The notes under the pieces were generated by a model, which was not told the origin of the DNA, ran no database searches, and saw only the letters and a program-made list of their open reading frames with translations. Positions 44,477 through 53,269 of a stretch of 64,000 nt of DNA are shown one piece after another; position 1 is the stretch's first letter, and every line of letters starts with the position of its first letter. The position numbers were made by a program, and so were the translations under genes. The stretch lies in assembly GCF_001713395.1 (NCBI RefSeq), contig NZ_CP016452.1, forward strand, positions 372,001 through 436,000, in the 5' to 3' direction. The DNA is from Sinorhizobium sp. RAC02. Lineage in GTDB: Bacteria; Pseudomonadota; Alphaproteobacteria; Rhizobiales; Rhizobiaceae.

Positions 44477-44600
44477 CTATGCCGCGATGTTTCGTGCGAA
44501 TTCGCTCGGTGGGTAGCCCAACTTGCGGCTGAAGGCCCTTGCAAGGCGATAGCCGAACCTCTCCGCAGCTTCCCCCAGTGATCCTAGTCCCGCGCAGGGT
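44477..44600 (-). pseudogene. AraC-family regulator remnant (C-terminal helix-turn-helix)
   Basis: On the minus strand one frame reads SLGEAAERFGYRLARAFSRKLGYPPSEFARNIAA then stop. It resembles the second helix-turn-helix of AraC proteins. Upstream, a plausible continuation (RVALAEDTLRGTRI) is in another frame. No intact gene exists, so this looks like a degraded copy. The 381-bp gap between the gab regulator and norC (44468-44848) otherwise holds only the norC promoter. Confidence 0.5.
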
Positions 44601-44709
44601 ATCTTCGGCAAGCGCCACCCTCGATTTCATGGAGCTGCGTGCTGTTTGCTGCTTGCTCTCGCACGCGCGGTCGTCGTCACGCTCATCGGCTGACGAACCG
44701 TCCCGTTCT

Positions 44710-44750
44710 TTGCCAATGCGCAAAGAAGGCTTTCTTCCTGGCGCTAGAAC
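44710..44750 (+). promoter_or_regulatory. NnrR/Fnr-type box and -10 of norCBQD
   Basis: TTGCCAATGCGCAA (44710-44723, TTGC-N6-GCAA) is followed after 21 bases by TAGAAC (44745-44750). The box centre is about 41.5 bases before the predicted start near 44758, the class II activator position. The norC ATG is 91 bp further on. Confidence 0.8.
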
Positions 44751-44848
44751 CCAAGACGTCCCGCACTGCCGGCGAGGGGCTCGCCGGCAAGCCAGTCGGC
44801 GGGTTTGGCGCCGGGCTCGCAGGGCCTCGGCAAGGAAAGGATCAGGGG

Positions 44849-45301
44849 ATGGCAGAGCGCCTAACCAAGACCGGGGCCCGCAATGTCTTCTATGGCGGGT
44901 CCATCTTCTTCTTCGCGATCTTCGTGGGGCTTACGGCCCACTCTCACTACTACATACGCACCACCTCCACCGACGAGACCACGCTGAGCGACAGCGTCGC
45001 ACGCGGAAAACATGTCTGGGAAAAGAACGCCTGTATCAACTGCCACACGTTGCTTGGCGAAGGGGCCTATTTCGCGCCCGAGCTCGGCAATGTGTGGAAG
45101 CGCTATGGCGGCGTCGATGACCCGGAAGGCGCGCGCGAGGCCTTGAAGGCCTGGATGGCTGCCCAGCCGAGCGGGGCGGAAGGCCGGCGGCAGATGCCGC
45201 AGTTCAACCTTACCGAACAGGAACTCAACGATCTGGCCGATTTCCTCGAATGGACGAGCCGGATCCTGACCCAGAACTGGCCGCCGAACGATGCCGGCTG
45301 A
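44849..45301 (+). CDS. norC: Nitric oxide reductase subunit C (cytochrome c)
   Basis: 150 residues, the usual NorC length. One N-terminal transmembrane anchor (FYGGSIFFFAIFVGLTAHS) and one heme c site CINCH (residues 62-66) with LLGEGAYFAPELGNVWKRYGG around it. The late methionine in RRQMPQFNLTEQELNDLADFLEW is the likely sixth ligand. It receives electrons from periplasmic carriers for NorB. ATG 44849 has a GGAAAGGATCAGG site. The frame is open upstream, but only through the promoter. Confidence 0.95.
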   Translation: MAERLTKTGARNVFYGGSIFFFAIFVGLTAHSHYYIRTTSTDETTLSDSVARGKHVWEKNACINCHTLLGEGAYFAPELGNVWKRYGGVDDPEGAREALKAWMAAQPSGAEGRRQMPQFNLTEQELNDLADFLEWTSRILTQNWPPNDAG

Positions 45302-45325
45302 CCGACAAGCGCCCAGGAGAAAGAC

Positions 45326-46672
45326 ATGAAATATCAAACGCAAAAGGTCGCGATGCTGTATTTTTACGGCGCGCTCGGCCTGTTCCTCGCCCAGGTGCTT
45401 TTCGGGGTTCTCGCCGGCACGATCTACGTGCTGCCGAATGTGCTGTCCGAGCTTCTGCCCTTCAACATCGTGCGCATGATCCACACCAATGCGCTCGTCG
45501 TCTGGCTGCTCATGGGCTTCATGGGCGCGACCTACTACATGATCCCGGAGGAGACCGAGACGGAGCTTTACAGCCCGAAGCTCGCCGTCCTGCAGTTCTG
45601 GATGTTCTTCATCGCGGCCGGCCTGACGGTCGTCGGCTACATGTTCCGCATCCATGAGGGCCGTGAATTCCTCGAACAGACCTTCATTGCCAAGGTCGGC
45701 ATCGTCGTAGTGGTGCTGATGTTCCTGTTCAACATCACCATGACGGCGCTGAAGGGCCGCAAGACCACGGTCATCAACATCCTGCTCTTCGGTCTTTGGG
45801 GCCTCGCGCTCTTCTTCCTGTTCGCCTTCTACAACCCCATCAACCTGGCGCTCGACAAGATGTATTGGTGGTACGTCATCCACCTCTGGGTCGAGGGCGT
45901 CTGGGAGCTGATCATGGCCTCCGTGCTGGCCTTTCTGATGATCAAGCTCAACGGCATCGACCGCGAGGTCGTGGAAAAGTGGCTCTATGTCATCGTCGGC
46001 TTGGCACTCTTCTCGGGCATTCTCGGCACCGGCCACCACTATTACTGGATCGGCGCGCCGGGTTACTGGCAGTGGATCGGTTCGCTGTTTTCGACACTGG
46101 AAGTGGCGCCGTTCTTCACCATGGTCATCTTCACCTTCGTGATGACCTGGAAGGCCGGCCGCAACCATCCGAACAAGGCGGCGCTGCTGTGGTCGATTGG
46201 CTGCTCGGTCATGGCCTTCTTCGGCGCCGGGGTCTGGGGCTTCCTGCACACGCTGTCGTCGGTGAACTACTATACCCATGGCACGCAGGTTACCGCCGCG
46301 CACGGCCATCTCGCCTTCTTCGGCGCCTATGTGATGCTGAACCTCGCCATGATGGCCTATGCCATTCCGGAAATTCGCGGCCGCGCGCCGTTCAACCAGT
46401 GGCTCTCGATCGCCAGCTTCTGGCTCATGTGCACCGCCATGTCGGTGATGACCTTCGCGCTCACCTTTGCCGGCGTCGTGCAGGTTCACCTCCAGCGCGT
46501 GCTCGGCGAAGGCTTCATGGACGTGCAGGACCAGCTTGCGCTGTTCTACTGGGTGCGCCTCGGCTCGGGCGTCGTCGTACTCGTCTCGGCGCTGATGTTC
46601 ATCTGGGCGGTGTTGGTGCCCGGCCGGGAGCGTCGCGACAGCCTCACCCGGCTGGTCCAGCCGGCCGAGTGA
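45326..46672 (+). CDS. norB: Nitric oxide reductase subunit B
   Basis: 448 residues with 12 transmembrane helices, of the heme-copper oxidase superfamily. Heme and FeB ligands appear in order: RMIHTNALVVWLLMGFMGATYYMIP, HLWVEGVWELIMASVLAFLM with the conserved glutamates, GTGHHYYWIGAP (FeB histidines), and THGTQVTAAHGHLAFFGAYVMLN (heme histidines). It reduces two NO to N2O at the cytoplasmic membrane. It follows norC by 24 bp. Confidence 0.97.
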   Translation: MKYQTQKVAMLYFYGALGLFLAQVLFGVLAGTIYVLPNVLSELLPFNIVRMIHTNALVVWLLMGFMGATYYMIPEETETELYSPKLAVLQFWMFFIAAGLTVVGYMFRIHEGREFLEQTFIAKVGIVVVVLMFLFNITMTALKGRKTTVINILLFGLWGLALFFLFAFYNPINLALDKMYWWYVIHLWVEGVWELIMASVLAFLMIKLNGIDREVVEKWLYVIVGLALFSGILGTGHHYYWIGAPGYWQWIGSLFSTLEVAPFFTMVIFTFVMTWKAGRNHPNKAALLWSIGCSVMAFFGAGVWGFLHTLSSVNYYTHGTQVTAAHGHLAFFGAYVMLNLAMMAYAIPEIRGRAPFNQWLSIASFWLMCTAMSVMTFALTFAGVVQVHLQRVLGEGFMDVQDQLALFYWVRLGSGVVVLVSALMFIWAVLVPGRERRDSLTRLVQPAE

Positions 46673-46734
46673 GTGCTGGCCGGCCCCGTCATCCCGCGGG
46701 GCCGGCACATCCTTTTGACATTACGGAGATCGAA

Positions 46735-47538
46735 ATGAACGTCATGCTCAAGACGGCGCGTGCCGACATTCCCGCCTACAGCCCTTCGGGGAACGAATGT
46801 GCCCTCTTCGAAAAGGCGTGGGTGCGCCAGCTGCCGCTCTTGTTGAAAGGCCCGACGGGCTGCGGCAAGACCCGCTTCGTCAGCCATATGGCCGCAAGGC
46901 TCGGCCTGCCGCTGTCGACCGTCTCCTGCCACGACGATCTCTCGGCTGCCGACCTCACCGGCCGCTACCTGCTGAAGGGCGGCGACACGGTCTGGGTCGA
47001 CGGGCCGCTGACGCGGGCGGTGCGCGAAGGCGGGGTCTGCTATCTCGATGAGATCGTGGAAGCCCGCAAGGACGTCGCCGTCGTGCTGCATCCGCTCACC
47101 GACGACCGGCGCATCCTGCCGCTGGAGCGCACCGGCGAGGTGCTGGAAGCGCCGCCCGGCTTCATGCTCGTCGTCTCCTACAATCCCGGCTACCAGAACC
47201 TCCTGAAGGCATTAAAACCCTCCACCCGCCAGCGTTTCGTCGCCATCGCGTTTGATTTCTTGCCGAAGGCGGAGGAGATCGCCGTCGTTGCGACCGAAAG
47301 CGGCCTGGACGAAGCCCGCGTCGCACCACTCGTCGATCTCGCGCATCGCTTGCGGGCCCTCAAGGGCCATGATCTTGAAGAGGGTGTCTCCACGCGCCTT
47401 CTCGTCTATTGCGCCTGCCTCATCGACAGCGGTGTGGCAGTACGCGAGGCCGTGCGCGCCGCAATGATCGAGCCGCTCACCGACGAGCCGGACGTCCGCG
47501 CCGCTCTTCTCGAAATCGCCGATGCGATGATCCGCTGA
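46735..47538 (+). CDS. norQ: NorQ, MoxR-type AAA+ ATPase for NO reductase assembly
   Basis: 267 residues. Walker A GPTGCGKTRF (residues 39-48), Walker B GGVCYLDEIVEAR, and sensor SYNPGYQN belong to the CbbQ/NirQ/NorQ group. With NorD it is needed to insert FeB into NorB. It starts after 62 bp from norB and is followed by norD. Confidence 0.94.
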   Translation: MNVMLKTARADIPAYSPSGNECALFEKAWVRQLPLLLKGPTGCGKTRFVSHMAARLGLPLSTVSCHDDLSAADLTGRYLLKGGDTVWVDGPLTRAVREGGVCYLDEIVEARKDVAVVLHPLTDDRRILPLERTGEVLEAPPGFMLVVSYNPGYQNLLKALKPSTRQRFVAIAFDFLPKAEEIAVVATESGLDEARVAPLVDLAHRLRALKGHDLEEGVSTRLLVYCACLIDSGVAVREAVRAAMIEPLTDEPDVRAALLEIADAMIR

Positions 47539-47546
47539 GGGGCATC

Positions 47547-49445
47547 ATGCTGGATTTTCTGGAACTTGAGGAAACCGTTGGCCGGGCCTGGCATCGGCTC
47601 GTCGGCAAGACCGGCAGCTGGGCGAGCCATCCTGACCATGCCGTCCGTCTGGAGGAGATCCGGCCGGTGCTCGCCATCTGCTTCCGCGGGTTCGGCGGGG
47701 AGGGCGCGGTGCAGATCGCGCCGGCGCGTGGCCGCACATCGACGCACCGCCTGCGGCTTCGCCAGCGCATGGGCCTCGGCGAGGAGAAGCTGGTGCAGCC
47801 CGGCCGTGACCATGCAACGCTCATGCTGCCCGGCGAGATCAGCCTCTTCCCCGAGCGCGGCCTCAACCGCGACCTCTATACCTGGCTTGCCGCCGGGATG
47901 GCCGTGATGCCGCTCGACCAGGTCACCCACGATGATCCACTGCAGCGCGACCTCGCCATCCTCCAGCGGGCGGAGGCGACAGCGAAAGCCGTGCTTGTTG
48001 CCTTTCCCGGCCTTGCCCGGCGATACCAACGGCTTTGTGCCGCGACGCTCGCGGCGCGCAAAGTCCGGCCGCTGCCCTCCGTCGAGGGCCATATCGAGAA
48101 CCGCATTCTCAGCCTGCTGAGGACGGGTGCGGGGCTTGCCGATGATACGCCACCGGTCATCCTCCCCCACCGTGCGCCGCCTCGATATCTGCCGATGTTG
48201 CCGGTGCCGCTCTGGCCGGAGGCATTGCTGCGCGCGGATGGGGAGGGGAGGGCAGAAGAGGACCAGCCGACAAGCGACGACACGCCGCAGGCGGGGGAGA
48301 CCGGTCGGCATATTGCGCAGCGCGAAAAGGCGGAGGCCCGCAAGAGCGAGCGCAGCCCCTTCATCCTCAACCGCTTCGAGAAGATCCTGGCCATGGCGGA
48401 AATGGTCAATGTCGATCGCCCCGGCGACGATAGCGACGACCACGACGCGTCTGCGGCCGACGAGCTGGACGACATGACGCTCGGCGAGCGCAAGGGCCGC
48501 CCCGCCGCACGCTTCCGCTTCGATCTCGACCTGCCGCCCGAGGCGCTCGACCGCAAGCGCCTCACTGGCGAATTTACCTATCCCGAATGGGACTATCGCA
48601 CCGCCGCCTACTTGCCGGATCATTGCCGCGTCCTTGCGTCGCCGGCACCGGATATGGCGGCGGTGCCGGAACCTGACGCCGATACCAAAAGCCTGATCGG
48701 CCGCGTGCGCCGGCAGTTCGAGGTGCTGCGGCCGCGCCATGAAATGCTGCGCGCGCAGCTCGACGGTGCCGAGCTCGATCTCGACGCCGTGGTCAGGGCG
48801 CGCAGCGACCTTGCCGCCGGCGGACAGGGCAGCGACCGGATCCACCTGATGAGCCGGCCGCAGGTGCACGACCTCGCCGTCACCATTCTCGTTGATGTGT
48901 CGCTTTCGACGGATGCCTGGTTCGACGACCGCCGGGTGCTCGACGTGGAGAAGGAGGCGTTGCTCGTGCTGGCGCACGGGCTTGCCGCCTGCGGCGACAG
49001 CCATTCGATCCTGACCTTCACCTCGCGCCGCCGCACCTGGGTGCGTATCGAGACGGTGAAGGATTTCGGCGAGCCGATGGGGCATGGCGTGGAGGCGCGC
49101 ATCGCAGCGCTGAAGCCGGGTTTTTACACCCGCATCGGCCCGGCGATCCGCCATGCGGCGGCAAAGCTGCGGGAACAGCCGAACCGCCGCAAGCTTCTCC
49201 TCCTGCTCACCGATGGCAAGCCGAACGATGTCGACCATTATGAGGGACGTTTCGCGCTGGAGGATAGCCGTCGCGCCGTCAACGAGACACGGCGCTCAGG
49301 CCTCAGCGTGTTCGGCGTGACGGTCGACCGGGAGGCGCAGGCCTATGTGCCGGCGATCTTTGGGAGGAATGGTTACGCCATCGTCAGCAATATCGCTCGG
49401 CTGCCTGCGGCGCTGCCGGCGATCTATCGCGGTCTTGTGGGATAG
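47547..49445 (+). CDS. norD: NorD, VWA-domain NO reductase activation protein
   Basis: 632 residues. A long N-terminal half of unclear fold, then a C-terminal von Willebrand A domain with the metal-binding motif TILVDVSLSTDAWFDDRRVLDVEKEAL (DxSxS). It works with NorQ as an activating pair for NorB. It begins 8 bp after norQ. The stop is followed by a strong terminator, so the operon is norCBQD without norE or norF here. Confidence 0.93.
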   Translation: MLDFLELEETVGRAWHRLVGKTGSWASHPDHAVRLEEIRPVLAICFRGFGGEGAVQIAPARGRTSTHRLRLRQRMGLGEEKLVQPGRDHATLMLPGEISLFPERGLNRDLYTWLAAGMAVMPLDQVTHDDPLQRDLAILQRAEATAKAVLVAFPGLARRYQRLCAATLAARKVRPLPSVEGHIENRILSLLRTGAGLADDTPPVILPHRAPPRYLPMLPVPLWPEALLRADGEGRAEEDQPTSDDTPQAGETGRHIAQREKAEARKSERSPFILNRFEKILAMAEMVNVDRPGDDSDDHDASAADELDDMTLGERKGRPAARFRFDLDLPPEALDRKRLTGEFTYPEWDYRTAAYLPDHCRVLASPAPDMAAVPEPDADTKSLIGRVRRQFEVLRPRHEMLRAQLDGAELDLDAVVRARSDLAAGGQGSDRIHLMSRPQVHDLAVTILVDVSLSTDAWFDDRRVLDVEKEALLVLAHGLAACGDSHSILTFTSRRRTWVRIETVKDFGEPMGHGVEARIAALKPGFYTRIGPAIRHAAAKLREQPNRRKLLLLLTDGKPNDVDHYEGRFALEDSRRAVNETRRSGLSVFGVTVDREAQAYVPAIFGRNGYAIVSNIARLPAALPAIYRGLVG

Positions 49446-49464
49446 AGGCGCACGATACCGCGAG

Positions 49465-49500
49465 AAAGGCCCGGCATGCGGCACCATGCCGGGCCTTTTC
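49465..49500. terminator. Bidirectional terminator between norD and hemN
   Basis: A perfect 14-bp stem AAAGGCCCGGCATG / CATGCCGGGCCTTT with a 6-base loop and Ts on both strands. It ends just before the convergent hemN stop. Confidence 0.9.
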
Positions 49501-49503
49501 CGT

Positions 49504-50856
49504 TCAGGCGGCTTTGCTGTGCGTGCGCGCCGACTGGTCGATATAGGCGTCGAAGGCCGCAGCAACGGCGCGGACGATGAAGCGGTGGTCCTGCCGCACG
49601 GTGACCGTGCCGCCGCGAATGTCGATCCCGCCGTCCTCCTTGAGCGCGGCCAGCCGGGCATTGCCGTCGAGAAGTGGTGCCCCGTCGAAACCGTGCCGGG
49701 CGGCAAGCGTGGTGACGTCGACACGGAAATCGCACATCAGACGCTCAATGATCTCGGCGCGTAGCCGGTCTTCCGCCGTCAGTCGGTAACCCTTGACGGT
49801 GGCGAGCCGGCCGGAGGCGATGCGCTGGGCATAGAGGCCGGGCGGCACCTCGTTCTGGATGTAGCCCTCCGGTGTACGGCCGATGGCCGATGCCCCGAAG
49901 CCGATAAGCGTGGTGCAGGCGTCCGTGGTGTAACCCTGGAAGTTGCGATGCAGGCGTCCACGTCGTGCGGCCAGTGCGAGGCTGTCATCCTCCAGCGCAT
50001 AGTGATCGAGGCCGATACGGACATAGCCGGCTGCGGCGAGCGTGTCGGCGATCACCTCGGCCTGCTCCGCGCGCAGTGCCGCATCCGGCAGGGCGCGTTC
50101 GTCGATCAGTCGCTGGTGTTTCTTGAAGGAGGGGATATGGGCATAGCCGAAGACGGCGAAACGTTCCGGCCGCATCAGGACGGCCGCCTTTGCCGTCTCG
50201 ATGCAGGAGGCCACCGTCTGGTGCGGCAGGCCATAGATGAGGTCGAAATTGATGCCCTTGATGCCGGCCATGTGCAGCCGCGCCACGGCCTCGGCCGTCT
50301 GCGCCTCGCTCTGGATGCGATTGATCGCCTTCTGCACGACCGGGTCGAAACTCTGTACGCCGAGGCTGGCGCGGGTGACGCCCGTCGCGCCAAGTGCATC
50401 GGCCATCTCGGGCGTCAGGGTACGCGGATCGATCTCGACGGCGATTTCCATGCCGGCGGTGAAGGTGAAGCGGGCGCGCAGAAGGCCGATCAGGTCGCGG
50501 AATTCTTCCGGCTGCATGATCGTCGGCGTGCCACCGCCAAAATGCACATGACGGATTCTCGGGCGATGGCCGACCCTCTCCGCGACGAGGCCGATCTCTT
50601 TGCGCAGCATGTCGATGTAGTCGAGAATCGGCGCGTCTCGTTGGGCGATGGTGGTGTGACAGCCGCAATACCAGCACATGGACCGGCAGAAGGGGATGTG
50701 AAGGTAGAGCGAGGCGTTCGTGCCCGGCTTGATGGCGGAGAGCCAGTCGCCGTAGGTGCCGGCGCCGACGGTGGGCGAGAAACCGGGCGCTGTCGGATAG
50801 CTCGTATAGCGCGGCAGCCGCGCTTCGCCGTATTTCTCGATCAGATCCTGTCGCAT
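49504..50856 (-). CDS. hemN: Oxygen-independent coproporphyrinogen III oxidase
   Basis: 450 residues, radical SAM enzyme. The iron-sulfur cysteines are in YLHIPFCRSMCWYCGC (Cys57, 61, 64 and 66, CX3CX2CXC), and HFGGGTPTI marks the SAM site. It makes protoporphyrinogen without oxygen, which supplies heme for NorC, NorB and Nap cytochromes. ATG 50856; the frame is open for 115 more codons upstream through the divergent promoter region, but conservation begins here. An Fnr/NnrR box is upstream. Confidence 0.94.
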   Translation of the reverse strand: MRQDLIEKYGEARLPRYTSYPTAPGFSPTVGAGTYGDWLSAIKPGTNASLYLHIPFCRSMCWYCGCHTTIAQRDAPILDYIDMLRKEIGLVAERVGHRPRIRHVHFGGGTPTIMQPEEFRDLIGLLRARFTFTAGMEIAVEIDPRTLTPEMADALGATGVTRASLGVQSFDPVVQKAINRIQSEAQTAEAVARLHMAGIKGINFDLIYGLPHQTVASCIETAKAAVLMRPERFAVFGYAHIPSFKKHQRLIDERALPDAALRAEQAEVIADTLAAAGYVRIGLDHYALEDDSLALAARRGRLHRNFQGYTTDACTTLIGFGASAIGRTPEGYIQNEVPPGLYAQRIASGRLATVKGYRLTAEDRLRAEIIERLMCDFRVDVTTLAARHGFDGAPLLDGNARLAALKEDGGIDIRGGTVTVRQDHRFIVRAVAAAFDAYIDQSARTHSKAA

Positions 50857-50890
50857 GGGCTTTCCTCTGTCTGGATGGTCGATTGAGGAA

Positions 50891-50932
50891 AACCTAGGGC
50901 CGGGATGAAGGGGCTTCTTTGCGCAAAGCCAA
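50891..50932 (-). promoter_or_regulatory. NnrR/Fnr-type box of hemN
   Basis: TTG-N8-CAA reading on the minus strand (50919-50932; plus strand TTGCGCAAAGCCAA) is followed 22 bases later by TAGGTT (50896-50891). It shares the divergent region with the next box for the plus-strand operon. Confidence 0.62.
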
Positions 50933-50967
50933 GCACCAGGTGCTGTGGTCCGCATTTCCGGTTTTGT

Positions 50968-51009
50968 TTGCGGTTGATCAAAGTGACGGGAAGGTCGTGC
51001 GGTTAGCGT
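50968..51009 (+). promoter_or_regulatory. Fnr/NnrR-type box of the DUF2249 operon
   Basis: TTGCGGTTGATCAA (50968-50981) has a perfect right Fnr half-site (ATCAA). A weak -10 (TAGCGT) follows after 22 bases. It lies about 100 bp before the first gene at 51083. Confidence 0.62.
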
Positions 51010-51082
51010 CAGGCGGTTCCGGTCGGGTCGGGCCGTGCCTTCCGGAACAGGATCGGAGCGGCCGGGACGGAAACACCAGACC

Positions 51083-51361
51083 ATGTCAGACCACCAGGAA
51101 AAACCCGCCATCGACGTCCGTACTGTTCCGCCGCGCGAGCGACATTCGCGCATCTTCGGCATGCTCGGCGCATTGCTGCCCGGCAAATCCATGCTGATCA
51201 CCAGCGACCATGACCCACGCCCGCTGCATTACCAGCTCGAAACGAATTTTCCCGGACAGTTCGGCTGGGATTATCTGGAAGAGGGTCCGGTCGTCTGGCG
51301 CGTCGAGATCGATCGGTTGGAAGACGGCGGCTGCGACTGCTGCTGCGGTGCGGACCATTAG
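51083..51361 (+). CDS. DUF2249 domain protein with cysteine-rich C-terminus
   Basis: 92 residues. The central DUF2249 fold (IDVRTVPPRERHSRIFGMLGALLPGKSMLITSDHDPRPLHYQLETNFPGQFGWDYLEEGPVVWRVEI) is followed by a short tail CDCCCG (Cys84, 86, 87 and 88), which looks like a metal or cluster site. Cytoplasmic. DUF2249 proteins are common in denitrifiers and NO-responsive operons, but their role is unknown. It is the first gene of a four-gene operon and follows the Fnr-type box. ATG 51083 is the natural start at the domain edge. Confidence 0.82.
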   Translation: MSDHQEKPAIDVRTVPPRERHSRIFGMLGALLPGKSMLITSDHDPRPLHYQLETNFPGQFGWDYLEEGPVVWRVEIDRLEDGGCDCCCGADH

Positions 51362-51388
51362 AACTGGACGCGGCGAGGGAGAAACGAC

Positions 51389-52741
51389 ATGCCGGGCGCC
51401 ACGCTCTCTCGCTGGACCATGTCCTATTTCGCCGCCGCCTGTCTGATGCTGGTCGCGGGGCAGGGCCTGATGGTTACCGGCTACGGCTATCCGGATGCCG
51501 CTGTCGGTGCGCCGGAGACGCTGGTGGTCGTCCATGTCATTGCGATCGGTTGGCTGAGCCTGTTGATGGCGGGCGCGCTGCTGCAATTCGTACCGGTTCT
51601 CATCGTCCGCCCCCTCGTTGGCGGGCGGTTTGCCGCGCCGGCGCTGGTTCTGCTTGTAGGTGGCCTTGCGTTTCTTGTCGGCGGGTTTGTTGCGCTTTCC
51701 GATACGCTGGCCCTGCCGCTCTTTCTTTTGCCGCTTGGCGGCAGTGTGCTTTTCGGTGGTTTTGGGCTTGTCGCCGGCATTATTGCCGTGACGCTTTGTG
51801 CCGCGCGTCCCCTGCCGCTGCCGGCCCGCTTCGTCGCGACGGGGCTCGTTTCTCTCGTCGGCACAATCCTGCTCGGTGCCAGCTTTACCCTGGTGCTGTC
51901 GGGCTCCAGCGAAAATGCGCTGCTGGCCCGGCTGGTCGCCGACGGTGTGGAATTGCATGCGGTGCTCGGTCTTGGGGGCTGGCTCAGCGTCACTGCGGCC
52001 GGCGTCAGCTATCGTCTGCTTGCCATGTTCCTGCTGGCGCCCGAGATTGAGCGGCGGACAAGCCGTGCCGTCTGGTGGCTGGCGAGCGTTGCGATCGGGC
52101 TCGCCGCCGCCTGTGTCCCGCTTGTGCTGTTTGCGCTTTCCGGCGCGAACCTGCTGTTTGCGGCCGTGCTGCTGCTGACATTGGTGGCTGCGTTGCTCTA
52201 CGGCGGGGATGTCCTCGGCATCTATCGCGCACGCAAACGCAGGCAGGCCGAACTGAACATCCGCGCGGCTTTTCCCGCCTTCGTCGCGCTTGCCGTCGCA
52301 ATTGCCCTCGTCAACGTACCCGCAATTCGCACCGGCGAGGTGGTGATGGCGCTGTCCTATCTCTTCGTTTTCGGCTGGCTGACCGGCCTCGGGCTTGCTC
52401 AACTCTACAAGATCGTCGCTTTCTTCACCTGGCTGGAAGCCTATGGCCCGGTGCTCGGCCGGGCGCCGGTGCCACGTGTGCAGGACCTCGTCGACGAGAC
52501 CCGCGCGCGTATTGTGTTCTGGATCTATTACAGCGCGGTGGCGGCGGCGACGCTTGCGCTTTTCGCGGACACGCCCGTTCTTTTTCGCGGTGCCGTCTGC
52601 CTGCAGCTTGCCGCCACGCTGGCGTTGATGCGCGAGTTCATCCGCGCCCGTCGGCTTTCTGTCGTTCCGCTGGCGCTCCGTGCACCGCCCGGCATGATAC
52701 GGCCACACCTCTTTCTGCCCCTATCCGCTTCAAGGAGATGA
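51389..52741 (+). CDS. Heme-copper-oxidase-like polytopic membrane protein of unknown function
   Basis: 450 residues, about 12 transmembrane helices. Two conserved histidine segments, VVVHVIAIGWLSLLMAGALLQFVPVL (His49) and VELHAVLGLGGWLSVTAAGVSYRLLAMFLL (His190), recall heme-ligand helices of the heme-copper oxidase and NnrS groups. The other oxidase ligands are not visible, so it is not a working NorB. It might bind heme or move electrons near NO metabolism; this is inference. It is 27 bp after the first DUF2249 gene, and the second follows after 2 bp. Confidence 0.75.
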   Translation: MPGATLSRWTMSYFAAACLMLVAGQGLMVTGYGYPDAAVGAPETLVVVHVIAIGWLSLLMAGALLQFVPVLIVRPLVGGRFAAPALVLLVGGLAFLVGGFVALSDTLALPLFLLPLGGSVLFGGFGLVAGIIAVTLCAARPLPLPARFVATGLVSLVGTILLGASFTLVLSGSSENALLARLVADGVELHAVLGLGGWLSVTAAGVSYRLLAMFLLAPEIERRTSRAVWWLASVAIGLAAACVPLVLFALSGANLLFAAVLLLTLVAALLYGGDVLGIYRARKRRQAELNIRAAFPAFVALAVAIALVNVPAIRTGEVVMALSYLFVFGWLTGLGLAQLYKIVAFFTWLEAYGPVLGRAPVPRVQDLVDETRARIVFWIYYSAVAAATLALFADTPVLFRGAVCLQLAATLALMREFIRARRLSVVPLALRAPPGMIRPHLFLPLSASRR

Positions 52742-52743
52742 CC

Positions 52744-53265
52744 ATGCCCGACATTTCAACCGAGATCGCGCCGAATGTGCTCGACGTGCGGCCGATCCTG
52801 CGCAGCGGCGGAGAGCCGTTCCAGGCGATCATGGAGGCGGTGCAGGAGCTTCGTCCCGGGCAGGGCCTGAAACTCCTCGCCACGTTTCGGCCGCAGCCGC
52901 TGTTTCGCGTCATGGCGAGCCGGGGCTTCGATCATCAGGTCCGCGAGGTCGAGGACGGCGACTGGGAGGTGCTGTTCACGCCGCAGACGGATACGGCACC
53001 GGTCGAAATCTCCGCTGATGCCGAACGGCCCGAGACCTGGCCGGACCCGGTCCGGCACCTCGATCTTACCGATCTCGACCCGCCGGAGCCCATGGTGCGC
53101 ATCCTGGCGGTCGCGGAAGAGCTGGCGCCGGGAGAGGTGCTCTTCGCACTGCTGTCCCGCGAGCCGTTGTTCCTTTTCCCGGAACTGACGAAGCGCGGCC
53201 ACCAGTGGGCCGGCAATTTCGACGAAACGGGCTCGGCCTACCGCATCCTCGTGCGGAAGGGCTGA
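52744..53265 (+). CDS. Protein with two DUF2249 domains
   Basis: 173 residues. Two copies of the DUF2249 fold are in tandem: about residues 13-78 (VLDVRPILRSGGEPFQAIMEAVQELRPGQGLKLLATFRPQPLFRVMASRGFDHQ) and about 105-170 (HLDLTDLDPPEPMVRILAVAEELAPGEVLFALLSREPLFLFPELTKRGHQW). Each begins with an acidic strand and ends with a charged aromatic strand. No cysteine-rich tail is present. It lies in the same operon between the membrane protein and the DUF59 gene. Confidence 0.82.
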   Translation: MPDISTEIAPNVLDVRPILRSGGEPFQAIMEAVQELRPGQGLKLLATFRPQPLFRVMASRGFDHQVREVEDGDWEVLFTPQTDTAPVEISADAERPETWPDPVRHLDLTDLDPPEPMVRILAVAEELAPGEVLFALLSREPLFLFPELTKRGHQWAGNFDETGSAYRILVRKG

Positions 53266-53269
53266 AGCG

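Noticed and set aside
44861..46708. A 615-codon open frame on the minus strand across norC and norB
   Set aside because: It lies antisense to norCB, whose heme ligands and lengths are intact; composition is His/Asp/Glu-rich as expected from a mirror frame.
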